A stretch of 64,000 nt of DNA, taken from Ignavibacteria bacterium (GTDB lineage: Bacteria; Bacteroidota; Ignavibacteria; Ignavibacteriales; Ignavibacteriaceae). The position numbers and the translations under genes are program-made. The stretch's first letter is position 1; each line of letters starts with the position of its first letter. The stretch lies in assembly GCA_017302895.1 (NCBI GenBank), contig JAFLBV010000001.1:1-64000 (forward strand), in the 5' to 3' direction. A model generated the notes under the pieces. It saw nothing but the letters and a program-made list of their open reading frames with translations. It was not told the DNA's origin and ran no database searches. Below, in pieces: positions 56,301-63,907 of the stretch.

Positions 56301-56453
56301 AAATTTAGTGCCAAGCTCATAATCACCGTCTGTACCCGTTGAGGCAGGTACCTGTGTAGTGAAAATGGTTATCTGTCCAAATGTCTGTGCCGGAAGCAGC
56401 AGCAATAAGGAAAACAGAAATATAAAGCTGCAAATGCGTAATAATCGTTGCAT
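53379..56453 (-). CDS. Large T9SS-exported adhesin-like protein with two DUF4082 and six FN3-like modules
   Basis: 1024 residues. Signal peptide ending PAQTFG. Two DUF4082 beta modules (about 28-175 and 185-330), each with TTQVPxxxxxDGxYELGxKF and GxGWQT. Six FN3-like repeats follow, each opened by a SWPxGGxxVYT motif and closed by W-x-V-R-S. The last about 80 residues are a type A sorting domain (NYPNPFNPSTTIKF ... GIYFYRLEAAG). No catalytic motif: a surface adhesin or matrix protein is the best guess. It has its own sigma-54 promoter (56503-56517) and its own terminator, and no operon partners. Confidence 0.85.
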   Translation of the reverse strand: MQRLLRICSFIFLFSLLLLLPAQTFGQITIFTTQVPASTGTDGDYELGTKFTASQPALIQAIRFYKTAGETGSHTGKLFSASGTLLSSVVFTGETGSGWQTAVLPSPYLVDANTVFVVSVNVNTEYPITQNGLAASITNGFLSTVADGNNGVFNVDPGLFPAQSFNNSNYFVDVVAVTPPNSIFTTQVPSGEFNDGPYELGVKFSVSKVSTIKAIKYYKMPGETGTHIGRIWDIYGRQLGQFTFANETGSGWQTVEVTGNYEIYPENVYFVSVNSNTAYGATQNALATPVTNGIISTVADGANGVYGSPGTFPTNSYQNSNYFRDIVVEEILNPWVPPVELSWPINGAQIYSNSAQFSWYLPWGMGAGFHFDLLLSTDPNMATYTLYNPGSNQLYTVNGLLPGTTYYWRVRVHNIIGWVYNTSVIESFVTPAGPSVPLPVLSWPIGNPTVYTLSPTLYWYHNEPAFGLSYEVEVVQGEPAALTGTANMLPTTNKFIQLNGLTPGTKYSWAIRSVSGSGASAWSTPASFTTLTVPSVVVPTPSWPLGGAVIYTTSPKLYWYLGSDGTGLTYEVEIVSGNSPFTGNATYPNITSMNFQLTGLANGTDYKWKVRSKRGTQYSNWSDEALFTTVAGVVNTPPVVPTPSWPVGGATVYSTSTTLRWWLGTGSDGYTYEVELRAGALQGSATTLAISNPYLDLPLLLAGTTYNWAVRSLKNGVYSAWSAGESFTTTGTTPTAVTPVPSWPVGGTTVYTTTQQLSWYMNSASAGLTFNLRYSQSPTMENATVVTGLTNMYYVLTNMPQGTIYYWQVQSTDGTVTSSWSTNATFVTWSGTWAVTPVTGSPVEGIQLSTSAPVLSWIVPTSGNIAGYEVQYADNPAFNNATTQPSVTTNFVVTSGLQNITYWRVRSKNASGDFSAWSDVASFIPASPNSVKDQSIPENFVLEQNYPNPFNPSTTIKFGVPVTGNVSLKVYDNLGNLVATLVNDVKEAGTHLVSFNASNLASGIYFYRLEAAGTSVSKKMLLLK

Positions 56454-56502
56454 TTTGATTTCTCACTTTGGTATGATTAAATATAAATAATGAACTTATG
56501 AT

Positions 56503-56517
56503 GCAAAAATAGTGCCA
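56503..56517 (-). promoter_or_regulatory. Sigma-54 promoter of the 1024-residue T9SS protein
   Basis: On the minus strand the sequence reads TTGGCACTATTTTTGCAT: the -24 element TGGCAC and -12 element TTGC, with exactly 10 bases between the GG and GC cores. It matches the sigma-54 consensus at all core positions. Transcription would begin near 56491, about 38 bases before the ATG at 56453. The only such match I found in any intergenic region of the window. Confidence 0.85.
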
Positions 56518-56575
56518 AATTTAATGTGCTAAAACCGGGTGTAATCAGCATCATGGAAAGGCGGGTTTAGCAAAG

Positions 56576-56615
56576 TGTCTCATAATGAGAATGATCACTG
56601 TCTCATAATGAGAAT
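56576..56615. promoter_or_regulatory. Two tandem palindromic operator sites
   Basis: The 17-base sequence TGTCTCATAATGAGAAT occurs twice without mismatch (56576-56592 and 56599-56615). Each contains the perfect palindrome TCTCATAATGAGA, centred at 56584 and 56607, 23 bases (about two helical turns) apart. Relative to the predicted sigma-54 start they are centred near -93 and -116, the normal range for enhancer-binding activators. They also lie about 100 bases upstream of the divergent polyferredoxin gene and could serve it. Confidence 0.8.
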
Positions 56616-56676
56616 ATGATCGTGAACAAAATGATAAAAAAATCATTTTTTTAATTGTAAAAATAGCTGTAAATTT

Positions 56677-56698
56677 AATCAGACAATTTTATCTGATT
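56677..56698 (+). promoter_or_regulatory. Inverted repeat just before the polyferredoxin start codon
   Basis: AATCAGA/TCTGATT, a perfect 7-bp inverted repeat with an 8-base AT spacer, ending 12 bases before the ATG at 56711. It could be an operator for a dimeric repressor or an mRNA hairpin occluding the ribosome site. No evidence decides between them. Confidence 0.4.
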
Positions 56699-56710
56699 TG
56701 GAAAAGCACC

Positions 56711-57835
56711 ATGGAACAGGAACAAATAAAACCTAAAAGCATAAAAAAACCCAGAGAAATAAAACTTCAGAATCACAGGTTATGGGTTCAACTGGCATTC
56801 ATCATCATCTGTCTTTGGATTGGAGTGGAGTTCTATTACTTCACAAAGTTTTTTGAAACGGGAGGAGCGGAAGGGAGTTTCTCACGCCCACCGGGGGTGG
56901 AGGCATTTCTCCCGATAAGTTCGATGATGAGCGTTTACTACTTTGCGGTTACAGGTGAGCTTCATAAAGCCCATCCGGCAGGTTTTTTCATTTTCCTTGG
57001 TATAGTAAGCCTTTCATTTGCTTTTGGAAAATCATTCTGCAGTTGGATCTGTCCTGTCGGATCAATTTCAGAGGCGATAGGTGATTTTGGTGACACCATC
57101 GCAATGAAGATTTTTAAGCGTAAACTAAGAATGCCCCGCTGGCTGGATTATCTTTTAAGGAGTTTGAAGTATCTTTTACTTGGCTTTTTTGTGTATGCGA
57201 TATTTCTCTCAATGGAAGTTGCAGCCCTTAAATCATTTCTCGACAGCCCCTATAATGTTATATCTGATGTAAAAATGTACTACTTCTTTGCAGATATATC
57301 GCAGTTTGCTTTTGGTGTAATAGCGGTTCTTTTTCTTTTATCGATTGTGGTGAGGAACTTCTGGTGCCGCTATCTTTGTCCATACGGTGCCCTATTGGGG
57401 ATATTTTCTTTGATGAGTCCGGTTAAAATAAAGCGGGATGCCGCAAAGTGCACCTCATGCAGTCTGTGTACTTTGGCGTGCCCCAACAAGATAAAAGTTG
57501 AAAAGGTAAATGTAGTTCTTTCAGACGAGTGTTCGTCGTGTATGAAATGTGTGGATGCATGTCCGGTTAGAGATGCACTATATCTTAAAGAAGTAGTTAC
57601 GGGGAGACGGGTTACAAAAAAATTCGTGACTCCTCTTGTACTCGGTGTTTTCTTCTTTTTTATAGCATTGGGTATCATATCGGGCAACTGGCAAAACAAA
57701 GTAACAAAAGAGGAATATGAAGTTTATATTCAGATGCGAAACAGTCTGGGTCATCCCACTGGCATGGAAAATGAAGAGGGGAAAAGACTGATAGAACAGA
57801 GAAACCGGGAAGCAAGGGAAGCTGCAACAAAGTAA
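56711..57835 (+). CDS. NapH/CcoG-like membrane polyferredoxin
   Basis: 374 residues with about five membrane helices. FCSWICPVGSISE and FWCRYLCPYGALLG are the two CxxxCP motifs on the helices of NapH/RdxA-type proteins, and CTSCSLCTLACPNKIKV and CSSCMKCVDACPVRDAL are two 4Fe-4S clusters (CxxCxxCxxxCP) at about residues 250-290. Such proteins pass electrons from quinol to periplasmic or cytosolic acceptors, or help assemble oxidases. No Nap, Nos or cbb3 gene is adjacent, so the pathway is open. It is divergent from the sigma-54-driven gene. Confidence 0.88.
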   Translation: MEQEQIKPKSIKKPREIKLQNHRLWVQLAFIIICLWIGVEFYYFTKFFETGGAEGSFSRPPGVEAFLPISSMMSVYYFAVTGELHKAHPAGFFIFLGIVSLSFAFGKSFCSWICPVGSISEAIGDFGDTIAMKIFKRKLRMPRWLDYLLRSLKYLLLGFFVYAIFLSMEVAALKSFLDSPYNVISDVKMYYFFADISQFAFGVIAVLFLLSIVVRNFWCRYLCPYGALLGIFSLMSPVKIKRDAAKCTSCSLCTLACPNKIKVEKVNVVLSDECSSCMKCVDACPVRDALYLKEVVTGRRVTKKFVTPLVLGVFFFFIALGIISGNWQNKVTKEEYEVYIQMRNSLGHPTGMENEEGKRLIEQRNREAREAATK

Positions 57836-58040
57836 CCGAGAGATCGGGAGGGAGAATTGGATTTTGAGGGTATAATTATAGTACCTTTATATATATAAAT
57901 AAATAATAGATTGTCAGGGACATTCATAATTTTAGCGAAGAGGCAGTTATAGACCGCGAAGTACCGTGCAATGTGGGATTTGATCCGTGTAGAAGGATTG
58001 AAGAATCAAGAATCATTTTAATAAAGGAGGAAGTTTAGCC

Positions 58041-59486
58041 ATGAACCACAATAAACTTCCGTTGATAATTCAAGGTGGAATGGGTGTAAATATATCCAGT
58101 CCACTTTTGGCGAGCACAGTTTCCCGATTAAACCAGCAAGGTACAATTTCAGGTACGGCATTGGAATGGGTTATGGTGCGTTCTCTGCAGATGGGTGACC
58201 CGGGAGAAAATTTCCGGAGAGCTCTTGCATCCTTTCCCTTCCAGGAAACTGTGAAGGAGATTTTTAACAAGTTTTATCTTCCCGGTGGAAAAGCGAAATC
58301 CGCTCCATTCAAGGGAATTTCACACATCAATTTAAAACCTTCCGGATTGTTGATCGCACTGATAATATGCGCCAATTTTGCCATGGTTACACTGGCAAAA
58401 GAAGGGCACGACAAGCCTGTAAGTATCAATTATCTTGAAAAGATTGCAATGCCGCATGTATATGCACTAACGGGTGCAATAATGGCAGGTGTGGATATTA
58501 TCACAATGGGTGCGGGGATACCCCTGCAGATTCCTCATCTGATCAATGATATTGTAAATCATCGTGAGACAACCTATACTATACCCGTAACAGGTGACAC
58601 TATCAAAAGTTTTGCGATGAAGTTTGATCCTGCAAAATTTTTTGGAACAAGACTCCCTGATTTGAAGAGACCAAAATTTCTTCCAATAATAGCATCCAAT
58701 CTGCTCGCAACATTGTTTCTTAAGAAATCACCCGAAGGCAGTGTCGATGGATTTGTAATCGAGGAACCTACAGCCGGTGGTCATAATGCCCCGCCACGAA
58801 GACCCGACCCGCATGCCTTGCCCGGAGCAGCCCCTGTTTACGGCGAAAAAGACATAGTGAATTACAAGGAAATTGCTTCGCTGGGATTGCCTTTTTGGAT
58901 TGGCGGTTCGCATGCCACACCTGAAAAACTCAAATATGCCCTTTCGATCGGAGCTGCAGGAATTCAGGCAGGAAGTATCTTTGCTCTTTCTGAAGAATCA
59001 GGAATGAACCCGGAATTGCGAAAAAAAATCAGAAAGTCGGGTTTTGAAGGGAAGTTAAAAGTAAGAACTGATGCCAGAATATCTCCGACAGGTTTTCCTT
59101 TCAAACTGGCAGAGGTTGACGGCACCATTTCCGAGAAAGAAACCTATGATTCGAGGGTGAGAGTCTGCAATAAAGGGCTTCTTGTAACTCCTTATGAAAA
59201 AGAAGACGGGAAAACCGGGCTGAGATGTGCAGCGGAACCTTACGAAAAATTTATCGAAAAGGGTGGAAATCCCGATGATCTCGAAGGTAGAGGATGTCTT
59301 TGCAACGGTCTGCTCGCAACCGCCGGTGTAGGCGATGAAGTTGAGCCTCCAATGATCACTCTAGGTGATGATCTGGAGTTCCTGCCTCTGTTAATGAAAC
59401 ACAGCGACGACACTTACAGTGCTGGTGACGCAATTAAATATCTTTTGTGTCAGTATCAGGAGAAGCCGGAAATCAGGAAAACTTAA
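58041..59486 (+). CDS. Nitronate monooxygenase / 2-nitropropane dioxygenase-like FMN enzyme
   Basis: 481 residues. PLIIQGGMGVNISSPLLAS is the FMN-binding start of the family, and PTAGGHNAPP carries the GGHN motif with the catalytic His; VRTDARISPTGFPFKL lies later. It is longer than typical (about 330) because of an insertion between residues 60 and 110 and a C-terminal Cys-rich part (CNKGLL, LEGRGCLCNGLLATAG). The enzyme may detoxify nitronates or reduce an acyl substrate like FabK. The start is well supported: GGAGG 10-14 bases before the ATG. Confidence 0.83.
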   Translation: MNHNKLPLIIQGGMGVNISSPLLASTVSRLNQQGTISGTALEWVMVRSLQMGDPGENFRRALASFPFQETVKEIFNKFYLPGGKAKSAPFKGISHINLKPSGLLIALIICANFAMVTLAKEGHDKPVSINYLEKIAMPHVYALTGAIMAGVDIITMGAGIPLQIPHLINDIVNHRETTYTIPVTGDTIKSFAMKFDPAKFFGTRLPDLKRPKFLPIIASNLLATLFLKKSPEGSVDGFVIEEPTAGGHNAPPRRPDPHALPGAAPVYGEKDIVNYKEIASLGLPFWIGGSHATPEKLKYALSIGAAGIQAGSIFALSEESGMNPELRKKIRKSGFEGKLKVRTDARISPTGFPFKLAEVDGTISEKETYDSRVRVCNKGLLVTPYEKEDGKTGLRCAAEPYEKFIEKGGNPDDLEGRGCLCNGLLATAGVGDEVEPPMITLGDDLEFLPLLMKHSDDTYSAGDAIKYLLCQYQEKPEIRKT

Positions 59487-59869
59487 AGGCTAAAATCGAT
59501 TCCCCAGGCTTCGGCTAAAGACCTGATGAAGGATTTCTCATTATCAGCGAGATCCTGATCTGCATTGGCTATGCTCAGGAGGTCGTCAAGTATGGCACCT
59601 TTTTCGATGTCCGTCTCGAGATCCACATTCAGTTTTGCTGCGATGGAGTAGACTACCTGAATTCTCTGATCAGCCGATTTGTTATACCAGCCAACAATAT
59701 CATCCCACAATGAGGAGATCTCTTTCAGGTCAGTGCCCTCTGATCTCTTTGAAAGAATTCTTTTGATTTCTTCAGTCTCTTCCTCACTCAGAACTGTATC
59801 CGAAAGGTGTGCGAAAGCCAGATAGAGATATCCGAGATTTTTTAGTTTTGCGTAATGATTTATAGACAA
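59483..59869 (-). CDS. TerB-like helical protein
   Basis: 128 residues, all alpha. AHLSDTVLSEEETEEIKRIL and LLSIANADQDLADNEKSFIRSLAEAWGI are the two repeated acidic motifs of the TerB/tellurite-resistance-like fold. Single-domain TerB proteins of this kind are common and mostly uncharacterised. The start is TTG with AGGAG 8 bases before it. The stop overlaps that of the nitronate monooxygenase by 4 bases on the opposite strand. Confidence 0.72.
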   Translation of the reverse strand: MSINHYAKLKNLGYLYLAFAHLSDTVLSEEETEEIKRILSKRSEGTDLKEISSLWDDIVGWYNKSADQRIQVVYSIAAKLNVDLETDIEKGAILDDLLSIANADQDLADNEKSFIRSLAEAWGIDFSL

Positions 59870-59981
59870 AAAAACTCCTGTTTAATTCGCAATTATATGG
59901 AATATTTGTCAGGTATCAAATTAAAATATTAACTTGCAAGCTAATTATTTAAAATTTGCGTTCAAAATAAGAGTCACAAAA

Positions 59982-61115
59982 ATGACGATCGATCAAGTCC
60001 GTGAGCAGTTTCCCTACCTCAAGCTGGGGAAGATATATCTGAATCATGCCTCACTTTCCCCCGTACCTCAACCCGTTATAAATCATGCAAATCTTTTTCT
60101 TAAGCGAAGAAGCGAAACTCACATCGATGATATGAGTCAGTGGATGGCAGATGCGGAAGAAGCGAAAATTAAACTTGGAAGGCTGATAAATGGTGATCCC
60201 GATCGGTTCGCATTTTTTGACAACACATCGACCGGATTGAACATTCTCGCACAAGGAATCAATTGGAAACCGGGTGACAGAATTCTTCTTAATGATGTGG
60301 AATTTCCCTCGAATGTTTATCCTTTTTTGAACTTAAAGAATCAGGGCGTGGAAATTGATTTTGTTCACTCTAAAAAGGGTGCTGTAAATTCTGTTGACAT
60401 ACTCGCTGCTGTGAAACCTGAAACCAGACTGATCTCGATCAGTGCCGTTCAGTTCCTGAGCGGTTACAGAAGTAATTTGAAGAAGATTGGTGATTATTGC
60501 CGTGAGCATAATATAATCTTCAGTGTGGATGCGATTCAGGCTCTGGGAGCCTTGCAAATCGATGTTAAAGATTGTCATATCGATTTTCTGTCTTGCGGTA
60601 CACAAAAGTGGCTGCTTGGTTTGATGGGGCTTTCATTCATTTATATCACAGAAGAACTTCAGCATGAAATAACTCCAAGATTTGTCGGTTGGGCATCGAT
60701 GGAGAACCAGACATCACTGCTTGACTACAGTTTTGTCTTTAAGAAAAGCGCAGATGCTCTTCAAAACGGGACTATCAATATGATCGGTGTGAATGCCCTT
60801 CTCGGATCACTCGACCTTTTACTCGATTTTGGACCGAAAAACATTGAGAAAAGAATAATTGAAAATACCAAACATTTGATAGAGAGGCTGCATTCAATCG
60901 GGATCAAACCTGTTTGCGGCAGGTACAAAGAGAAAAATCTGTCGGGGATCGTGAGTTTTACTTCTCCTCAGTCAAAGATGATAAATCAGAGATTAACCGA
61001 GGAGAAAGTAAGTACTTCACTTCGTGAGGGGTATGTTAGGATGTCCCATCATTTTTACAATACTTTTGAGGAACTCGACACAGCAGTTGATATTATCAGG
61101 TCCTGTATTTCGTAG
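59982..61115 (+). CDS. Class V aminotransferase (cysteine desulfurase-like)
   Basis: 377 residues. PLP enzyme: GKIYLNHASLSPVPQPV at the start, FDNTSTGLNILAQGI, the PLP Asp in FSVDAIQALGAL and the PLP Lys in SCGTQKWLLGLMGLSF. The usual cysteine-desulfurase active-site Cys loop is not evident, so a kynureninase- or isopenicillin-N-epimerase-like activity is equally possible. ATG at 59982 is preferred over TTG at 59934, since homology begins right after it. Confidence 0.85.
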   Translation: MTIDQVREQFPYLKLGKIYLNHASLSPVPQPVINHANLFLKRRSETHIDDMSQWMADAEEAKIKLGRLINGDPDRFAFFDNTSTGLNILAQGINWKPGDRILLNDVEFPSNVYPFLNLKNQGVEIDFVHSKKGAVNSVDILAAVKPETRLISISAVQFLSGYRSNLKKIGDYCREHNIIFSVDAIQALGALQIDVKDCHIDFLSCGTQKWLLGLMGLSFIYITEELQHEITPRFVGWASMENQTSLLDYSFVFKKSADALQNGTINMIGVNALLGSLDLLLDFGPKNIEKRIIENTKHLIERLHSIGIKPVCGRYKEKNLSGIVSFTSPQSKMINQRLTEEKVSTSLREGYVRMSHHFYNTFEELDTAVDIIRSCIS

Positions 61116-61119
61116 CTGA

Positions 61120-62235
61120 TTATATTTTCCTGATTTTTAGTGACCCCATGGTAAGGTCAACAGAAATGCTTGCACCGTTTCCGCCATTTATGCTGCAGTT
61201 CACCAAAACCTTCCCGCCCGATTTTTTAGTCGTGACAGGGAAGTCAGATTGAACTTCGTCAGTAACTTCATCACCCCATCCGAATGACGATACATTTCCC
61301 TTTAGAGTTGCCTTAATTGTGGAGGGGAGATTGACAACGACATCACCCGCCGAGTTGGAAATCCTTACTTTCCCCGTGTTATTGGCTGAGAAAGAGACAC
61401 TGATATCACCGGCAGCGGTTTTTATTTCAGCATCCGATCCAAGATTTTTTATCACTACTTCACCTCCTGAAGTTTTTGCGATAAGTTTTCCGACGGCAGA
61501 ATTCACATTTATGGAACCTCCGGCAGTTGCAAGTTCGCTGTTTCCTTTAAGAAGGCTTGCAGACACATTTCCACCCGAAGTCTTTAGAGATGCCTCTCCT
61601 GTGACAGTATTCACCTGAATATCTCCTCCTGCGGTTCCGAGTTTTGCGTTACCGCCGAGTGTGCCTGCCACAATATTTCCTCCGGAAGTGAGGAGGTGCG
61701 TATCACCTGAGATATCGGCGGCGATAACATCTCCACCTGCAGTTTTTGCTTTTACTTTCCCGGTCACACTTCCCATCTTAATCTCACCGCCTGAAGTGGA
61801 GGCATCAAGGTCACCAGCAATATTTTTAGTTGTTATGTCACCACCCGCTGTAAAGAGGATATGGTTTCCGGTGATATTGTTGAGCAGGGAAATGTCACCC
61901 GCAGCAGTATTGATATTAAGGTTGAATTTTGAAGGTATGGTAACGATAAATTTTATCCCGTCACCCCATCTTTTATTGTTTTTGAAAACTATATAGATGG
62001 AGTTACCTCTTTGGTCGACGGTGAAGCCTGCCTGATTTTTGTCAGATATGCCTTCACCAATAACCAGCACTTCATTCTTCTCCCATGTTTTTATCTCCAC
62101 TTCACCATAATCGGAGAGGAGATTGAAGGTACCACCCGGCGTTACTGCGAATGATTCCTTGAAATCAAATTCATCACCGTGAGTAATGGTCACCGGCAAG
62201 GCAAGTAACAGCGCTAACAAAAGTATTCTTTTCAT
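61120..62235 (-). CDS. DUF4097-type repeat adhesin-like secreted protein
   Basis: 371 residues with a signal peptide ending THGDE. Residues about 45-120 are beta-rich. Residues about 129-272 are eight exact 18-residue repeats that alternate TAGG and TSGG, ending with a TAAGDISVSF cap, a right-handed beta-helix or beta-solenoid pattern of the DUF4097 family. No enzymatic motif is seen. It follows the anti-sigma gene by 1 base and so belongs to the ECF operon. ATG at 62235 is chosen, with AAAGGA about 9 bases upstream; a codon at 62253 would read into the anti-sigma gene. Confidence 0.82.
   Translation of the reverse strand: MKRILLLALLLALPVTITHGDEFDFKESFAVTPGGTFNLLSDYGEVEIKTWEKNEVLVIGEGISDKNQAGFTVDQRGNSIYIVFKNNKRWGDGIKFIVTIPSKFNLNINTAAGDISLLNNITGNHILFTAGGDITTKNIAGDLDASTSGGEIKMGSVTGKVKAKTAGGDVIAADISGDTHLLTSGGNIVAGTLGGNAKLGTAGGDIQVNTVTGEASLKTSGGNVSASLLKGNSELATAGGSINVNSAVGKLIAKTSGGEVVIKNLGSDAEIKTAAGDISVSFSANNTGKVRISNSAGDVVVNLPSTIKATLKGNVSSFGWGDEVTDEVQSDFPVTTKKSGGKVLVNCSINGGNGASISVDLTMGSLKIRKI
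61420..61851 (-). repeat. Eight in-phase 54-base coding repeats (18 residues each)
   Basis: Each unit starts with Thr-(Ala or Ser)-Gly-Gly and every unit is exactly 18 codons, so the array is 432 bases with no indel. Units alternate TAGG and TSGG, giving a 36-residue (108-base) higher-order period repeated four times. The DNA itself is more diverged than the protein spacing. Confidence 0.9.
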
Positions 62236-62236
62236 T

Positions 62237-63178
62237 TTACAGATCCTTTCCATCCAAAACTGATTTTGCTCTTATTTTTATGTAGGGGTTGTCTTCCTGT
62301 TCAAGACGGTTTTTGAAGACAGAGAGTATTTCATCATCTGCCTTGAAGCCCGACTCAATCGCTTTAACGAGAGTGTTAATGGCTTCAATTCTGTTACCGG
62401 GTACTTTATCGTTAACGAGAACATGAAGACATGTTTTCTTAATTTCATTATCAAACTGAAGTGCGGCGAGTGTTTTTAATGCCTGGAGTCTGACCCCTGG
62501 ATTCTCATCGTTCTTTGCGGCACTTATCAATGCTTCCTTCACACCGGCGATCTCCTTTTTGTCGTAACTGTCGTTGACGAGATTGATTGAGTTCAGCCTT
62601 GTCCCCGGGTTTTTCTCGTTCAAAATCGAGAAGGTGAGGAGCTTCTGTATTTCAGGGTCCTCGGGTGATCCTGAGATTGTTACTCTTTTGTAAGCATCAA
62701 ATGTGAAGGTTATATTTCCATCCCGGGTGTCGGAATCGCTGAATCTAACATTGGTTATACGGGTTTGAGGTTCCTTGCCATCGACCACATTGGAGAAAAG
62801 TGCATCGACATTCGGGGATTTGTGTGCAAAAAAGAAGACTCCGACGAGGATACCGGCTACAATTCCAAATGAACCCGTAAGTGCAGGAACGAGGAGAGGT
62901 GAGGAAAAGAAATTTCTGATTTTTACCCAAACACTTGCAGAATTTTCCATCTCGTAAATGCTGTTTCTCAGATTCCGTCTTGAGTCTGAAAGAATCCGTT
63001 CTACATTAAATTGTGGAGTGGAATTTTCGATATCCGAAAAGAAAGCCTTTTGAGCCTCAAATTCCTCTCTGCACTCTTTACACGATTCGATGTGTGAATT
63101 GAGGGCTTTTACTTCATTATCGGGCAACTCGCCAGTGAGCAGAAGTGTAATTTTTTCTGAATAAATTTTGTGTTCCAT
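62237..63178 (-). CDS. Zinc-finger anti-sigma factor with HEAT-repeat periplasmic domain
   Basis: 313 residues. The N-terminus has the ZAS motif HxxxCxxC as HIESCKECREEF. One membrane helix (about 94-117) follows. The remaining about 190 residues carry HEAT-like repeats marked by EKNPGTRLNSINLV, DENPGVRLQALKTLAA and DKVPGNRIEAINTLV. The gene follows the ECF sigma factor by 8 bases, so it is its cognate inhibitor. The HEAT part probably senses an envelope signal by protein binding (inference). Confidence 0.87.
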   Translation of the reverse strand: MEHKIYSEKITLLLTGELPDNEVKALNSHIESCKECREEFEAQKAFFSDIENSTPQFNVERILSDSRRNLRNSIYEMENSASVWVKIRNFFSSPLLVPALTGSFGIVAGILVGVFFFAHKSPNVDALFSNVVDGKEPQTRITNVRFSDSDTRDGNITFTFDAYKRVTISGSPEDPEIQKLLTFSILNEKNPGTRLNSINLVNDSYDKKEIAGVKEALISAAKNDENPGVRLQALKTLAALQFDNEIKKTCLHVLVNDKVPGNRIEAINTLVKAIESGFKADDEILSVFKNRLEQEDNPYIKIRAKSVLDGKDL

Positions 63179-63186
63179 TTTTTTAC

Positions 63187-63765
63187 CTAATTGTAAAATT
63201 GCTTTAGTGATTCTCTCAATTTAAGGGTGGCATCGAAAAGATACCGTTTTACCGTTCCCTCCACGAGACCTGTCAATTCTGCAATTTCTTTCAATTTATA
63301 GCCTTCATAATGTTTCATGGTAAAAACAAGTTTCTGTTTTGCCGACAGATTGTCGACAGCGTGTCTGATTGCTTCGTTCAATTCGGAATTTCCCATTTGC
63401 ATTTCCGGGTTGAGGTCAGAACCTGCAATTTCGAATGCAGGCGCATCTTCATCATCGGATTGTGAATTATTTTCCAAAAGATCAACCGTTTGTCTCTTTT
63501 TGCTGTTTTCAATGTAAGAGAGACAAACATTCGTGGTAATCCTGAAAAGCCAGGTGGAAAATTCACTCTTGAACTCAAACTTTGAAATATTTTTATAAAC
63601 TCTTATAAAGACTTCCTGATAAATGTCTTTTGCATCTTCTTCAGAGCGGGTATATTTCAAGGCTAAAGTAATGACTTTTCTGTCATACTTTTTGATCAGG
63701 GCTTCAAAGGCATCCTTGTCGCCTTTTGCTGCCATCTTTATCAGATTATAATTGTCTTGAACCAT
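63187..63765 (-). CDS. ECF (extracytoplasmic function) RNA polymerase sigma factor
   Basis: 192 residues. Region 2 is visible as LALKYTRSEEDAKDIYQEVFIRVYKNISKF and FSTWLFRITTNVCLSYI; region 4 as SAKQKLVFTMKHYEGYKLKEIAELTG and EGTVKRYLFDATLKLRESL. The ATG at 63765 is supported by GGAGG directly upstream; a longer frame to 63918 has no support. First gene of a three-gene operon with its anti-sigma factor and the repeat adhesin. Confidence 0.93.
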   Translation of the reverse strand: MVQDNYNLIKMAAKGDKDAFEALIKKYDRKVITLALKYTRSEEDAKDIYQEVFIRVYKNISKFEFKSEFSTWLFRITTNVCLSYIENSKKRQTVDLLENNSQSDDEDAPAFEIAGSDLNPEMQMGNSELNEAIRHAVDNLSAKQKLVFTMKHYEGYKLKEIAELTGLVEGTVKRYLFDATLKLRESLKQFYN

Positions 63766-63907
63766 ATCCTCCGTTTCCTGACTGGTTAGACCCGGCTTGA
63801 ATAAAAAAGGTTGTGTTACAGAGGCAAAAATTATCAATCTTTCATCAACTATAAAAATTGTTTCTTGAGTGGCGATATTTTGCGACAAATGGAAAAAGGA
63901 GCAGACA

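Noticed and set aside
61319..61996. Plus-strand open frames of about 100 codons opposite the repeat adhesin
   Set aside because: They are by-products of the regular 54-base repeats; no ribosome site or family pattern.
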